The translations under genes and the position numbers were made by a program. A stretch of 38,185 nt of DNA from an uncultured Bacteroidales bacterium (GTDB lineage: Bacteria; Bacteroidota; Bacteroidia; Bacteroidales; UBA4417). Within the stretch, counting starts at the first letter, position 1. Each line of letters begins with the position of its first letter. Below, piece after piece: positions 12,001-17,270 of the stretch. The notes beneath the pieces are model-generated. The model searched no databases and was not told where the DNA came from. It saw only the letters and a list, made by a program, of their open reading frames with translations. Location of the stretch: contig CAIWMA010000439.1 in NCBI GenBank assembly GCA_903913645.1, positions 1 through 38,185 on the forward strand, read 5' to 3'.

Positions 12001-13919
12001 CCTGAGATAGTTGCTGTCGGCAATGCATTTACGGTGACAGTTACACTTTTTGTAACTGAATTGCTGTTTGCATCTGTAACTGTAACCGAATATGTTATCG
12101 GTCCTGGTGAAGATGTTGGAGGTGTAATCGCTTGTGTTATTTCCCCGTTTGGTGACCATAAATATGTAAAACCAGGATTCCCAACCGCATTGGCAGTTAG
12201 CGTCAACGACGCGCCCTGGCATACTGCTAACGAAGGATTTGCTGCAATGGACACTGATATCGGTGAAGGTATAAGCGAAATGCCGGCAAAATCTGCCGAA
12301 CTGGTAACTCCTGAGGCTGAAATAGTTGGTGCTGTTATAATTCCTGAATTCGACCAGGCTGCTGGAGAACCATTCCAAATTCCGGTTACTATATTAGCTA
12401 TGTTTCCATTTATATCAGCACCTGTATTGACAAAAGTGCCTGTGATATCATATGTGGCAGAACTGATTCCTGATAGATTGACTGACCAGTACCTGGTAAT
12501 AAAATCCGCAGCACTGTTATCCTGAGGATGTTGTCCATCAGTAACCCGTACACCAGCAAAAGATCCTGATGCGAAAGTACCGGAAGTAAAATTCAACGTA
12601 ACAGGAGAATATTCCGCAGTTCCGGTTTTATCACCGATTGGAAATACATATGACCCGATCCCGGTGAAACCACGACGACATTCACCTCCGCCATCAGCTA
12701 CTATCATATTCGTAACAGACGGATTGCCAGCAACTGCCGCAGCACCCAATGTGAGATCATTTGAACCAAGGATCAGATTTCCGTTAGTTAAGGTTAAAGT
12801 ACCATCAATAATTTCGCTGTTTCCAAGCCTAGCTCCTGATGAATTATTCAAAGATAGATTATTGAAAATTGTCTGCTGCGATCCACCTATGTTTTGAGCA
12901 GTTGTGCCAGTTAACCCAAGGCTTCCGTTGTTATTATCAAATATTCCGTTATTAATGAAATCTCCGGCCAGGTTAAGAGTGCCGGAAGTAGTTTTTAAAG
13001 TACCATTATTTATTGTAAGAGCATCAATGGAAATATTCTGGTTACCAAAACTAAGTTCACCAGTGCCATCTTTAACAATGCTGCCGGTTCCGGTGGATGT
13101 ATATAGCAATCCCGGAATAAAAACGTTAGAAGCCCCCTGAATTGTTACAATATTTGCTTTCAGGTTTAGTGCACCGAAAACCAGCAGATCGCCTAAAGCA
13201 CTGCTTATGCTGGAATTAACACCATCGATGTCTATGGAACCAAACCATATATTTGTCCCACTTTTATTTATTAATGAACCACCAGTTGCTCCAGACCCTG
13301 AAAGGCTTAATGCCTCAGATATAGCCATCATTGGAGTACTTTCCAGCTCCAACTGAGCAGCATTATTAACAACAATGCCATTTACACTGCTGCCTGCGCC
13401 CTGCCCGTTCTGAAGGTTTAATATTCCGGCATCAACCGTTGTGATTCCGTCATATAGGTTTGTTCCGGACAGAATTAATTTCCCTGTTCCGCTTTTTGTT
13501 AAATTAGCAGCTGCTCCGCTTATTACTCCCGAAATAGTTAAAGTACCACTTACAGTTATAGATGCAAGCGCAGGCAAAACCAACGGGCATAAGATGGTTG
13601 CCGTTCCCGAAATATCAGTAATTGCAACACCACTTACACCAATAATTGTTAAACTATTCGGACCGGAAATGGATCCGCCAGGCATATCAGTTATGGATCG
13701 GCAGTTCCCATTTACATTCATGGAAACGATTACTCCCGCGCTAATTGTAATATCATCTCCAATACCAGGGAATCCTATACCACCCCAGGTAGCCGGATCA
13801 TTCCAATTTCCATTTTGGATGGCTGTAAAGGAAGCTCCTTTAACAATATTCCCAATAGAGAGAAGTAAAAAGAACAACCCTATTAGAAGATAATGCCGTA
13901 TATGGAGTATTTTTTTCAA
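1..13919 (-). CDS. Giant multi-domain repeat surface protein (SprB/adhesin-like), C-terminus outside window
   Basis: One open frame runs from a TTG at 13919 to the left edge, 4,639 complete codons. I checked the codon phase at about a dozen conserved Trp, Asp and Asn positions along its length and at the left edge, and it never shifts. Residues 1-29 are a Lys-rich start plus hydrophobic stretch, a likely signal peptide. Residues 30-543 are Ser/Thr/Gly/Asn-rich beta-helix-like sequence. From 544 onward come Ig/PKD-like domains, each with a Cys near the first strand and another near the last, in several repeat arrays (listed separately). There are jelly-roll-like domains at about 3564-3747 and 4054-4247, and SprB-like repeats at about 4537 to the end. 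Known relatives are T9SS-exported adhesins and gliding proteins of Bacteroidota. Cell-surface adhesion is inferred. The usual C-terminal sorting domain is not visible. No ATG exists in frame upstream, so the start is uncertain (see the leader ORF at 13916-13945). Confidence 0.93.
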   Translation of the reverse strand, partial: MKKILHIRHYLLIGLFFLLLSIGNIVKGASFTAIQNGNWNDPATWGGIGFPGIGDDITISAGVIVSMNVNGNCRSITDMPGGSISGPNSLTIIGVSGVAITDISGTATILCPLVLPALASITVSGTLTISGVISGAAANLTKSGTGKLILSGTNLYDGITTVDAGILNLQNGQGAGSSVNGIVVNNAAQLELESTPMMAISEALSLSGSGATGGSLINKSGTNIWFGSIDIDGVNSSISSALGDLLVFGALNLKANIVTIQGASNVFIPGLLYTSTGTGSIVKDGTGELSFGNQNISIDALTINNGTLKTTSGTLNLAGDFINNGIFDNNNGSLGLTGTTAQNIGGSQQTIFNNLSLNNSSGARLGNSEIIDGTLTLTNGNLILGSNDLTLGAAAVAGNPSVTNMIVADGGGECRRGFTGIGSYVFPIGDKTGTAEYSPVTLNFTSGTFASGSFAGVRVTDGQHPQDNSAADFITRYWSVNLSGISSATYDITGTFVNTGADINGNIANIVTGIWNGSPAAWSNSGIITAPTISASGVTSSADFAGISLIPSPISVSIAANPSLAVCQGASLTLTANAVGNPGFTYLWSPNGEITQAITPPTSSPGPITYSVTVTDANSNSVTKSVTVTVNALPTATISGSTTVCQNQSLPLITFNGTGGTAPYVFTYTFNGGTSTNTSQGNPVTINAVTGTPGIDTYTLLSVSDANTCSQAQSGQAMVTVDPSSVGGSIAGSTTVCSGTNSTLLTLSGYTGTVTKWQYSIDGGTIWADITNTATTYTANNLTITTEFRAVVQSGICPSVNSLSAAVIVDPPSVGGIITGGTTVCSGTNSTLLTLSGQTGAITKWQYSTNGGTTWIDISNTATTFTASNLVTTTDFRAVVQDGVCIPDNSLSATVTVIPASVGGSVAGGSIVCIGINSTMLTLSGQTGTVIKWQYSTNGGTTWTDISSTGITYTAINLIVSTDFRAIVQNGTCISAYSVPATVTVIPASIGGAISGGASVCQGTNNTLLTLSGQTGTIIKWQYSTNGGSSWTDISNTGTAYSATNLVVTTDFRAVVQNGACNSAISLPATVTVIPASAGGVVTGGASVCSGANSTLLTLSGQTGTVIKWQYSTNGGSSWTDISNTGITYTTTNLNVTTDFKAVVQNGSCTAANSVSAKVTVVPASAGGLITGGGGVCSGANSTLLTLSGQTGTVTKWQYSTNGGTTWTDISNTGTTYTATNLVVTTYYRAAVQNGVCPVANSATEVVTINPIVTSGTIGTAQTICYNSIPAGLTELSTATGGTGSYTYQWQSSANNSTWTTIPDSTLITLAPGVLASNLYYRRIVTSGSCGSATSTGILITVRPIMITPVASGSRTICYNTVPLALTATSASGGSGTFTYQWQSSPDNTVWANISGANNYSSYTPATLATTTYFRLIAFATGTPACGTVVSNVLTITVLPDLISPVASADQTICYNTAPAILSSTSATGSNGLFNYQWFSSLNNLTWNLITGATGTTYQPSALTTSTYFRIVATATGVPSCGSKNSNAVLITVNSSLTAGTIGTAQTICYNTIPANMTELAPATGGTGTYTYQWQSSPNNITWTTIADSTSPTLAPGALVANMYYRRIVTSGSCGTANSNGILITVRPILTVPFASTSRTICYNTIPSAMSSLPATGGSGTFTYQWQSSPDNSVWSDIAGANNYSSYTPATALIITTYYRLVATATGSPACGTVISNVLTITVLPDLTTPVASADQIICYNTVPLSLSTTTASGGNGTFIYQWYSSTNNSSWNFLSGATGTTYQPPAITSSTYYHIIATATGSPACGYRTSNSVLITVYPNITSGTIGSAQTICYNTIPAGLTELLAATGGTGSYTYQWQSSLNNSTWTTIADSTLPTLTPGALVSNMYYRRIVSSGSCGAATGSSIAITVRPNLTAPVASANQTICFNTIPSALSATTATGGSGIFTYQWQSSPDNSVWTDIAGATNYWFYSPPALTATTYYRLVATAKGTPACGTVISNVLIITVLPDLNSPVVSTDQNICYNTTPLQLTSTAATGANETFSYQWYSSLNNSTWSLINGETGLTYQPPALITSTYYHIIATATGTPACGNKISNAVLIIVNPSPVAIATPAAQTICSGATSSIILTSAVTGTTFSWTVVQSDVSGATAGSGATIAQPLTATGTTVGIATYSITPSANGCAGVIKTVVITVNPTPVAIATPSSQTRCTGVATSVALVSNVLSTSFSWSVVQSGVSGAFSGSGSTISQTLTAIGTTSGTATYSITPTANSCAGIPINVIITVNPSPVAGIAPATQTICSGAATSVALSSNIAGTTFAWTAAQSGVNGAIAASGLTIAQTLNAIGTIAGTVTYTITPSANGCTGLVKTAVITVNPNPAVIGTPSSQTICSGGATSIALSSSVSGTTFAWTYAVSPSGSITGAANGTGNSIAQSLINATLLQANATYSIIPTANSCSGNPLDVIVTVSPVATLSSPLSTSVCSNSIFSYTPASNTPLTAFSWTRAAVLGIQNAASSGTGPISETLINTTGIAKMVIYSYTLSSYGCTTIQSVIVIVFPAPALISSLSPPAVCSNTQFIYNAISSVTGTTMTWMRALVPGISNPAGMGTENINETLINTTVTDVVVPYVYSLTGGGCSGNYTVNATIKPTPNVSVPANMDYCNGDNVPAIVFTGTVTGTTYTWGNNNTTIGLSANGTGNIPSFTAINAASAPITAIVSVRPSANGCNGSNSTFTITVDPVSQGGTVNSDAIVCSGTNSGTLSLSGQTGTVTKWQSSTNGGTNWIDINNTTTSQAYTNLIITTQYRAVVQSGVCASANSSIVTITVNQPTVGGTVSADATVCYGTNTGTLTLIGQTGTITKWQYSVNGGTSWSDISNTSTTQNCTNLVNTTQYRAVLQNGVCAVVNSAFATITVNPISVAGSVSGGSTICSGSTSGLLTLSGQVGTVTKWQYSLSPFSSWSDIANTGTSYTSVSLTQTTQFRAVVTSGICSSANSTPTTVNVDPPSVGGAVSGGTTICSGTTSGLLTLSGHTGTISKWQYSVSPFSIWTDIANTTTSFTSGVLAQTIQFRAVITSGICSSANSSPTTVTVDPISAGGSVSGGTTICSGSTSGLLTLSGQTGAITKWQYSVSPFLSWTDIANTAITYTSGSLTQTTQFRAVVTSGICSSANSGSTTVIVDPTSVGGTVSGGTTICSGSTSGLLTLSGQTGTITKWQYSVSPFSTWIDIANTASTYTSVALTQTTEFRAVVTSGVCSQANSASTTVTVSPTSVGGSVAGGATICSGSSSGLLTLSGQVGTVTKWQYSVSPFSSWTDIVNTATSYTSGVLTQSTQFRAVVQNGTCPASYSATATITVNPIPTLSSTLTPTGVCSNVAFTYMPTSTTLGTTFNWTRAVVAGISNPANSGTGNPDEYLLNTTNSPIAVTYVYTLSSNGCSNIQNVVVIVTPTPHLTSTSSPTPICGGTTFSYVPTSDVVGTIFPWTRAAALGNPVASGTGNPNEILINNTSTTASVTYLYTLQSNDCVNPVTYPVSVAIVPAPVVTINSSSTTICSGASINLTSSSNISSSGSPTLLSENFNSVAAGTTTGPNGWTTTNTSSGGTVANATWTVRQNNYANTWVTFSSNDASNFYLSDSRSQAGASTLTTLVSPQINTTNYTSLTLDFYDYFNDRGAGNGDYAYIDISTNNGTSWTALSVPDYNENTSHGTSNGFVHQSINLSAYIGNTNFKFRYRYVATNDRYWAIDNISLSGTPSATATIAWTSIPVGFTSNIATPTNVTPSTTTTYIATYTDPVTNCPGSNSVVVTVNPVPAMTSSNTASVCSGGTVNIPLIASVPSTFAWVAVSNANVTGESTTSQSTSTLSNTLTNATSSVQTVVYTVTPTGTAGSCVGSPQTVTVTVNPIPSVTQPANQTFCSAASTTAIAFAGSGVTGTAYNWTNDNPGIGLAASGTGTIASFTAVNSGTTPIIANIVVTPVANGCSGTAKTFTITVNPTPTPTIVSDYCTYRSIGKVRLTSSTCASCTYSWNTGATLNYIDVDLAGNYTVTVTNASGCSASSSIAVAQELVVNGNFSAGNSGFTSDYAYKVDQPGLVPAGQGELYDDSGINGYSIVNNGQNVHTYFFGIDHTQNVTGNKNFMIVNGHGTLVVWKETVTVQPNTDYYFAAWAMSVNDAGNYAQLRFAVNGVQVGTTATLGAGPNTVALANTNTYWTRFYSNPKWNSGALSGPVVLSIVDLNTSLPGNDFGIDDISFGTLASVPFSISASSNSPAASPICSRGTLNLTSTITGGSPPIVYSWTGPNGFTSSLANPVVSNIAHDAGGVYTVSVLDAYNCPGTTASTTVVLNPTPEVPNQLLDVCSGTLFNATPINGVPNASTFVPPAPEITAYTWAAPVVTGGLTGGASGTGLLSITGTLTNPTTNIQTATYTITPFTYTGTPATPKCTGTPFTLVVTVYPTAIVSAGANRTVCADAPGVTLAGTKGGGASSASWTGGTTAGFNPDRNSLTAIYTPTAAEITAGSVILTLTTNDPAGPCGAVSASMTITIDALPVLSAVATNVNCFGGNTGAVNLTVTGTATPYTYAWTASAGGVVPGGQSALQNLTNLVAGTYTVVVTGHTPNTCIATTSITITQPAAALSVTGVVTGMLCAG
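3870..5717 (-). repeat. Array D: seven 264-bp tandem repeats, second array of the 88-aa domain
   Basis: Trp codons lie at 5610, 5346, 5082, 4818, 4554, 4290 and 4026, again exactly 264 bp apart. The units are homologous to array A (TICSG, LTLSGQTG, TKWQYS, QFRAVV). Inner copies carry SVSPFSSW where array A has STNGGTTW. Neighbouring units share runs of near-identical DNA; for example about 40 bases around 4318-4356 recur around 4582-4620, which suggests recent homogenisation. Residues about 2735-3350. Confidence 0.95.
6525..7613 (-). repeat. Array C: four 90-aa Ig-like repeats
   Basis: Trp codons lie at 7506, 7236, 6966 and 6696, a 270-bp period; the last unit is slightly longer. The shared motifs are NPxPVAxAxP, QTICSG, FSWTV or FAWT, and ATYSITPSANGC. 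Residues about 2103-2465 of the giant protein. Confidence 0.9.
7614..10172 (-). repeat. Array B: three copies of a three-domain (about 852-855 bp) super-repeat
   Basis: Nine Ig-like domains have Trp anchors at 10050, 9774, 9486, 9198, 8922, 8631, 8343, 8067 and 7779. The spacings are 276, 288, 288, 276, 291, 288, 276 and 288. Domains 1, 4 and 7 share the motifs YQWQSS and YYRRIVTSGSCG. Domains 2, 5 and 8 share SSPDN and ATGTPACG-like motifs. Domains 3, 6 and 9 share YQWYSS/YQWFSS. The unit of duplication was therefore a triplet. Nearly all domains carry TICYN near the start. Residues about 1250-2102. Confidence 0.92.
10173..11756 (-). repeat. Array A: six 264-bp tandem repeats (88-aa Ig-like domain)
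   Basis: Unit starts fall at 11756, 11492, 11228, 10964, 10700 and 10436. The conserved Trp codons (KWQYS motif) lie at 11649, 11385, 11121, 10857, 10593 and 10329, exactly 264 bp apart. Each unit carries VCSG-type and NGxC-type cysteines and the motifs LTLSGQTG, KWQYSTNGG and FRAVVQNG. The lack of any indel in six copies points to recent amplification or homogenisation, or to strong length constraint. Residues about 722-1249 of the giant protein. Confidence 0.95.
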
Positions 13920-13945
13920 TATAATAACCGGCTTAAGTTTTTCAT
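13916..13945 (-). other. Nine-codon leader ORF overlapping the giant gene start
   Basis: An ATG at 13945 begins a nine-codon ORF (MKNLSRLLY) ending in TGA at 13918-13916. The TGA overlaps the TTG start of the giant gene (TTGA, 13919-13916). An AGGG, the only Shine-Dalgarno-like purine run nearby, lies about 10 nt before this ATG and not before the TTG. Possible readings are termination-reinitiation coupling, a -1 frameshift that would fuse MKNLSRLLY to the signal peptide, or chance. Confidence 0.4.
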
Positions 13946-14120
13946 TTGTAATGATCCCTGTTTTCTGCCTGATAGAAATAAATTACATAGTGCTTGTAAT
14001 CAAATCGTTATGCAGCATTTCTTAATAATTCTATTATGATTACTTAAAACCTGCTAATGCTTCCGAAGTTAATGCTTAGGAAAAGCACATAATTATGCAC
14101 TAATTTATAAACATTTACGG

Positions 14121-14150
14121 CAAAAGTAATAGCATTAAGGCGCCAACAAA
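14121..14150 (-). promoter_or_regulatory. Predicted Bacteroidota promoter of the giant surface protein gene
   Basis: On the minus strand, TTTG (14150-14147) is followed after 18 nt by TACTTTTG (14128-14121). This matches the -33/-7 pattern TTG, N17-23, TAnnTTTG known for the phylum. The predicted leader is about 170-200 nt, long enough for regulation. Confidence 0.65.
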
Positions 14151-14558
14151 AGAAATATATCAAATTTACATATTTTCTGCCTTTTATTTCTCAACTTTAA
14201 TTACTTCTTAAAATATTCCAGACAACAAAATACTGGCTTAGCTCAATAAAGTTGAAGCAACAGAACAACTTTCAATCAAAATAATTTTGGTAAAACTACT
14301 ATGTATTCAAAACCTTATTTTTATATTATTCATTTAACAATGAGTATTTATTTCGTGTTATTACAATATCGTATATTGATTTGTCAATAGCATTTCGCAA
14401 AAACTATTTTGATAAAAATGTAGTAAAACTCTATTGAAATTAAAATTTTGGTCCCAAAACTTCTATCGAGCAAGTATTATTTACATATCGTTTACAAACT
14501 TTTACATTTCATTTGTTATGTTTTACACTTCCTTTAGTTATCAGCGGCGTTTTGTGCT

Positions 14559-14566
14559 CATCTTTG
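14559..14566 (+). promoter_or_regulatory. Weak -7-like element upstream of the DUF1573 gene
   Basis: CATCTTTG differs from TAnnTTTG at the first base. It lies about 30 nt before the ATG at 14596. No clear -33 TTG is seen at normal spacing. Confidence 0.35.
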
Positions 14567-14595
14567 CAAAAACAATTTTAACACTTTAAATAATC

Positions 14596-15024
14596 ATGAA
14601 AAACCTTATTCTTGTAGCTATTATTTGTGTTCTTGGCTTAAGCCAGGTAAATGCTCAAAATGCCACTCCTGCAGGTGCCGCTGCAACAACAACAGTTGCA
14701 AATCCTAATGCTCCAAAAGCTAAATGGGATAAAACAGTCAGTGATTTTGGCGAAATTGAGCAAGGAATCCCTAAAGAGGCTGAATTTAAACTCACCAACG
14801 AAGGAAAAGAGCCATTGCTTATTTCGTCCGCCAAAGCCGGTTGCGGCTGCACTAACCTGAAATATTCTCAGGAACCCGTTCTACCAGGAAAATCGACCAT
14901 TATTGCCGCTACATATAATGCTGCAGCTATGGGAGCTTTTACTAAAAGCATCACAGTAACAACCAATGCCGACCCTAACCCGGTTATGCTGATGATTAAA
15001 GGAACTGTTATTGCTAAAAAATAA
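14596..15024 (+). CDS. Secreted DUF1573-domain protein
   Basis: A 142-residue protein with a signal peptide (residues 1-20, cut near VNA-QN), an Ala/Thr-rich linker (21-40) and one DUF1573 beta-sandwich domain (about 43-140). The family hallmark GCGCT is present, with Cys83 and Cys85. DUF1573 proteins are abundant in Bacteroidota and resemble ASH/MSP-type Ig folds; no molecular function is established. The gene is monocistronic: it diverges from the giant surface protein gene and ends in a strong hairpin shared with the convergent ribbon-helix-helix gene. The start is supported by the signal peptide directly after the ATG. A periplasmic or surface location is inferred. Confidence 0.88.
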   Translation: MKNLILVAIICVLGLSQVNAQNATPAGAAATTTVANPNAPKAKWDKTVSDFGEIEQGIPKEAEFKLTNEGKEPLLISSAKAGCGCTNLKYSQEPVLPGKSTIIAATYNAAAMGAFTKSITVTTNADPNPVMLMIKGTVIAKK

Positions 15025-15054
15025 TGGCATTCGGAATTTAAGAATTCCTATATA

Positions 15055-15088
15055 AAAAAGCGGCAGGATTTAGTTCCTGCCGCTTTTT
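15055..15088. terminator. Bidirectional intrinsic terminator
   Basis: A 14-bp perfect stem pairs 15055-15068 with 15075-15088 around a 6-nt loop, with an A tract on one side and a T tract on the other. It serves the DUF1573 gene (+) and the convergent ribbon-helix-helix gene (-), whose TAG stop directly abuts it. Confidence 0.9.
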
Positions 15089-15274
15089 CTATTTATCAGT
15101 ATCTGTATTTCCTACAGCCGAAGGAGGTGGCCACCTTCTGGCATCTTTCAAAGCCTTACTTATAATCCATTCCAATTGCCCGTTTGTACTACGAAATTCA
15201 TCAGCAGCCCATCGCTCGACAGCTGCACAAATTTCTTCATCAAGGCGAAGGGCAAAAACTTTCTTTTTCGACAT
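15089..15274 (-). CDS. Arc-family ribbon-helix-helix DNA-binding protein
   Basis: A 61-residue protein. It starts with a basic strand (MSKKKVFALRLDEEI), then two helices containing AAVERWAADEFRS and NGQLEWIISKALK, the strand-helix-helix pattern of Arc/MetJ-type regulators. A Pro-rich tail follows. Proteins of this type bind DNA as dimers through the N-terminal strand. It is the last gene of a minus-strand set, 38 bp after the hydrolase gene, with SPFH and PH-like genes further upstream, so it may regulate that set or be co-made with it. No toxin-like partner is adjacent, so I do not call a toxin-antitoxin pair. Its target is unknown. Confidence 0.82.
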   Translation of the reverse strand: MSKKKVFALRLDEEICAAVERWAADEFRSTNGQLEWIISKALKDARRWPPPSAVGNTDTDK

Positions 15275-15312
15275 CTGTATTATTGATTACCGGCTTTTAC
15301 ACGATTGTATAC

Positions 15313-16704
15313 TTATTTTTGATTAATCCATTTAGCAATTTCCGCCAGGGCTACTGGCGAAAATGTTTGTTCAATCTGTGCATATTCAGCAGGTGAGCCT
15401 GTCTTGCATTCCTGGAACAAATGGTTGAGGTTTGGCAATTCTATTGCTGTTACATTTTTGTTTCCGCCTTTTGCCAAGGCTGCTTTTATGGCCGACAAGT
15501 TCTCTTTTGGTGGCACCTGCATATCCTTTTCGCCGTTAAGTGCTAAAACCGGGCACTTCACTTTTTCCAGGGCTGTTGCAGGATTGTATTTGATAAAATA
15601 TACCATCCATGGACTTGTAATCCGATCGACCTGAAGTTTAACAGCATCAGCTTCGCTCATTCCATCTGTTTTTTGAGCATCAGGAGATTCTTTAAAGTTC
15701 TGCGTTAAGTAATCGGTAATATCTTTATTTAATGCAGCAGTATTGGTCGATTTTATAACAATTTCAAAAACATCGGTATTAATTTCCCGTGATTTTTGCA
15801 ATTCAATTTCCGAAATACCTGAAGCCCGGCCGATCAATTCCTGCTGAAGTAATAGTATCTGGTTACCTTGTAATCCGGTTCCCGCAAGCAATACTATGAA
15901 TTTTACATCTTTTGATTTTGCTGCAACCATTGGTGCAATAATTCCGCCTTCACTATGCCCTATTAGCCCGATTTTCTTTTTATTAATTTCCTTTCTGGTT
16001 TTCAAATATGCAATAGCAGCTTCAACATCCGATGCAAAATCCTCAGAAGTTGCGGCCTTAAAATCGCCTTCAGAATGCGCCACTCCTCTATCGTCATATC
16101 GCAAAACGGCTATTCCATTCCTGGTTAAATAATCAGACACAACCAGGAATGGTTTATGTCCCATAAGTTCCTCATCCCTGTTTTGTGGTCCGCTTCCGGT
16201 AATTAGTACGACAACCGGGAAATTCCCGCCTTTTACAGGCAATGTAAGCGTTCCGGATAATTTAATGTTTGCCCTTTCATTTCTGAAAGTAATATCCTCC
16301 GAATAGTAAGGATAGGGCTTCTTTGGTTCCTGTGGTCTAACTACTTCAGGTTTTGCAATAATATCCCGCTTTAGCTCCAAAACCAAGGATTGACCTCTTT
16401 GCTTGAAATTCCCTACAAAACTACCCTCTTTAAATTCTCCTTCATATTCAATTCCCGCGTTTGCAATCTTCAAATTCAGAATTGAATTTTCAAAAGTGGT
16501 AGATGTAACCGGAATTCCTTTTGCTCCCTGGTCAGGACTGTCCATTGTAGAAGTATATCCCGTGTCAGTTTTGGCAATGTTGAAGACTATCCTGAGCTGC
16601 ATTCCGCTAACTTTCAGAACCCCGTTCCATTGCCCTGTAATATCCTGGGCAAATGCTGCTACTGTTAATATACTCATAAGAATTATGAATGTTATCTTTT
16701 TCAT
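15313..16704 (-). CDS. Secreted alpha/beta hydrolase with N-terminal lipocalin-like domain
   Basis: A 463-residue protein with a signal peptide (1-19, AFA-Q). Residues 20-115 form a beta-rich domain (GQWNGVLKVSGMQLRIVF) of the type found ahead of many Bacteroidota hydrolases. Residues 135-463 are an alpha/beta hydrolase: oxyanion region ITGSGPQNRDEE (168-179), RYDDRG (212-217) and nucleophile elbow GHSEGG with Ser251. Asp394 (NGEKD) and His428 (NLNH) complete a triad by position. It probably acts on an ester in the periplasm or outside the cell; the substrate is unknown. It lies 25 bp after the PH-like gene and 38 bp before the ribbon-helix-helix gene, so co-transcription is likely. All catalytic residues are present. 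Confidence 0.9.
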   Translation of the reverse strand: MKKITFIILMSILTVAAFAQDITGQWNGVLKVSGMQLRIVFNIAKTDTGYTSTMDSPDQGAKGIPVTSTTFENSILNLKIANAGIEYEGEFKEGSFVGNFKQRGQSLVLELKRDIIAKPEVVRPQEPKKPYPYYSEDITFRNERANIKLSGTLTLPVKGGNFPVVVLITGSGPQNRDEELMGHKPFLVVSDYLTRNGIAVLRYDDRGVAHSEGDFKAATSEDFASDVEAAIAYLKTRKEINKKKIGLIGHSEGGIIAPMVAAKSKDVKFIVLLAGTGLQGNQILLLQQELIGRASGISEIELQKSREINTDVFEIVIKSTNTAALNKDITDYLTQNFKESPDAQKTDGMSEADAVKLQVDRITSPWMVYFIKYNPATALEKVKCPVLALNGEKDMQVPPKENLSAIKAALAKGGNKNVTAIELPNLNHLFQECKTGSPAEYAQIEQTFSPVALAEIAKWINQK

Positions 16705-16729
16705 TAGTATCAGAATTATTAATTTTTTT

Positions 16730-17266
16730 TTATGAATTCTGCATTAACATTTTTTCGACAGCGCGTTTCATTTCATCCTGCTGATGTGTGCCGAATAAAA
16801 TCTGGCTTCCCTTTTTCAACGTAACCCTTACTCCTATATTACCGCTTACATTAAATGCAGTTTTTCGTGATAACAAACGTTTTCGCCAACCCCATCCTCC
16901 AAATTCCATAACTGGCCTGTATTTTGCCACTTCAACCTCAGCAATTTCTGAAAGTGGGATATATCGCATTTTACGGATTAGAGGAGGGAATTTGTACCTT
17001 ATTCCATCTGACCATATCTCGGTTACCAGATTGCCACTCAGGATAAAAATGAAAACTCCACTTATCACAATAAATGAGAAGATACTGCTCCAAATCAGTC
17101 CATTATTACTCATAGGTTCATCGCCGTATGGTTTGCCAAGGTACAGTTGCTGGTAAAAACTAACGCCAAATCCACCAATTACAAGCAGTATGCAAACAAT
17201 CATGATCCATGGAATATAGGACTGCCGGAATGGTTGTTCTTCACTAAAAATGAGTTTCGCTGCCAT
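16730..17266 (-). CDS. Two-TM membrane protein with PH-like domain
   Basis: I place the start at the ATG at 17266, 4 nt after the stop of the SPFH gene, giving 178 residues. An upstream ATG at 17290 would add eight residues overlapping that gene. Two hydrophobic segments lie at about residues 20-40 and 60-80. The cytosolic C-terminal part (IWSDGIRYKFPPLIRKMRYIP, then SEIAEVEV, then GIRVTLK-like GVRVTLKKGSQILFGTHQ) has the strand pattern of bacterial PH-like domains, ending in an amphipathic helix. No enzyme motif is seen. Immediate coupling to an SPFH gene suggests it is a partner or sensor in the same membrane assembly; this is inference. Confidence 0.75.
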   Translation of the reverse strand: MAAKLIFSEEQPFRQSYIPWIMIVCILLVIGGFGVSFYQQLYLGKPYGDEPMSNNGLIWSSIFSFIVISGVFIFILSGNLVTEIWSDGIRYKFPPLIRKMRYIPLSEIAEVEVAKYRPVMEFGGWGWRKRLLSRKTAFNVSGNIGVRVTLKKGSQILFGTHQQDEMKRAVEKMLMQNS

Positions 17267-17270
17267 ATGG

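Larger units (their letters stand above)
13946..14595. other. AT-rich intergenic region between divergent genes
   Basis: About 650 bp without a coding frame. It contains the minus-strand promoter at 14121-14150 and a weak plus-strand element near 14559. I see no tRNA, repeat or mobile-element end. The central part (about 14150-14500) is strongly AT-rich, and I cannot assign it a function. Confidence 0.6.

Noticed and set aside
11953-12378. Minus-strand ORF of 141 codons
   Set aside because: Out of frame with the giant gene; its low-quality composition (Asn, Ser, Tyr, Cys) is a shadow of the Ig-like repeats.
12034-12525. Plus-strand ORF of 163 codons, and others such as 13441-13893 and 4621-4995
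   Set aside because: They lie antisense to the giant minus-strand gene and repeat with its domain period; the biased composition of the repeats keeps other frames open.
15089-15274. Toxin-antitoxin pair with the ribbon-helix-helix protein as antitoxin
   Set aside because: No toxin-sized gene is adjacent; neighbours are a 463-residue hydrolase and a terminator.
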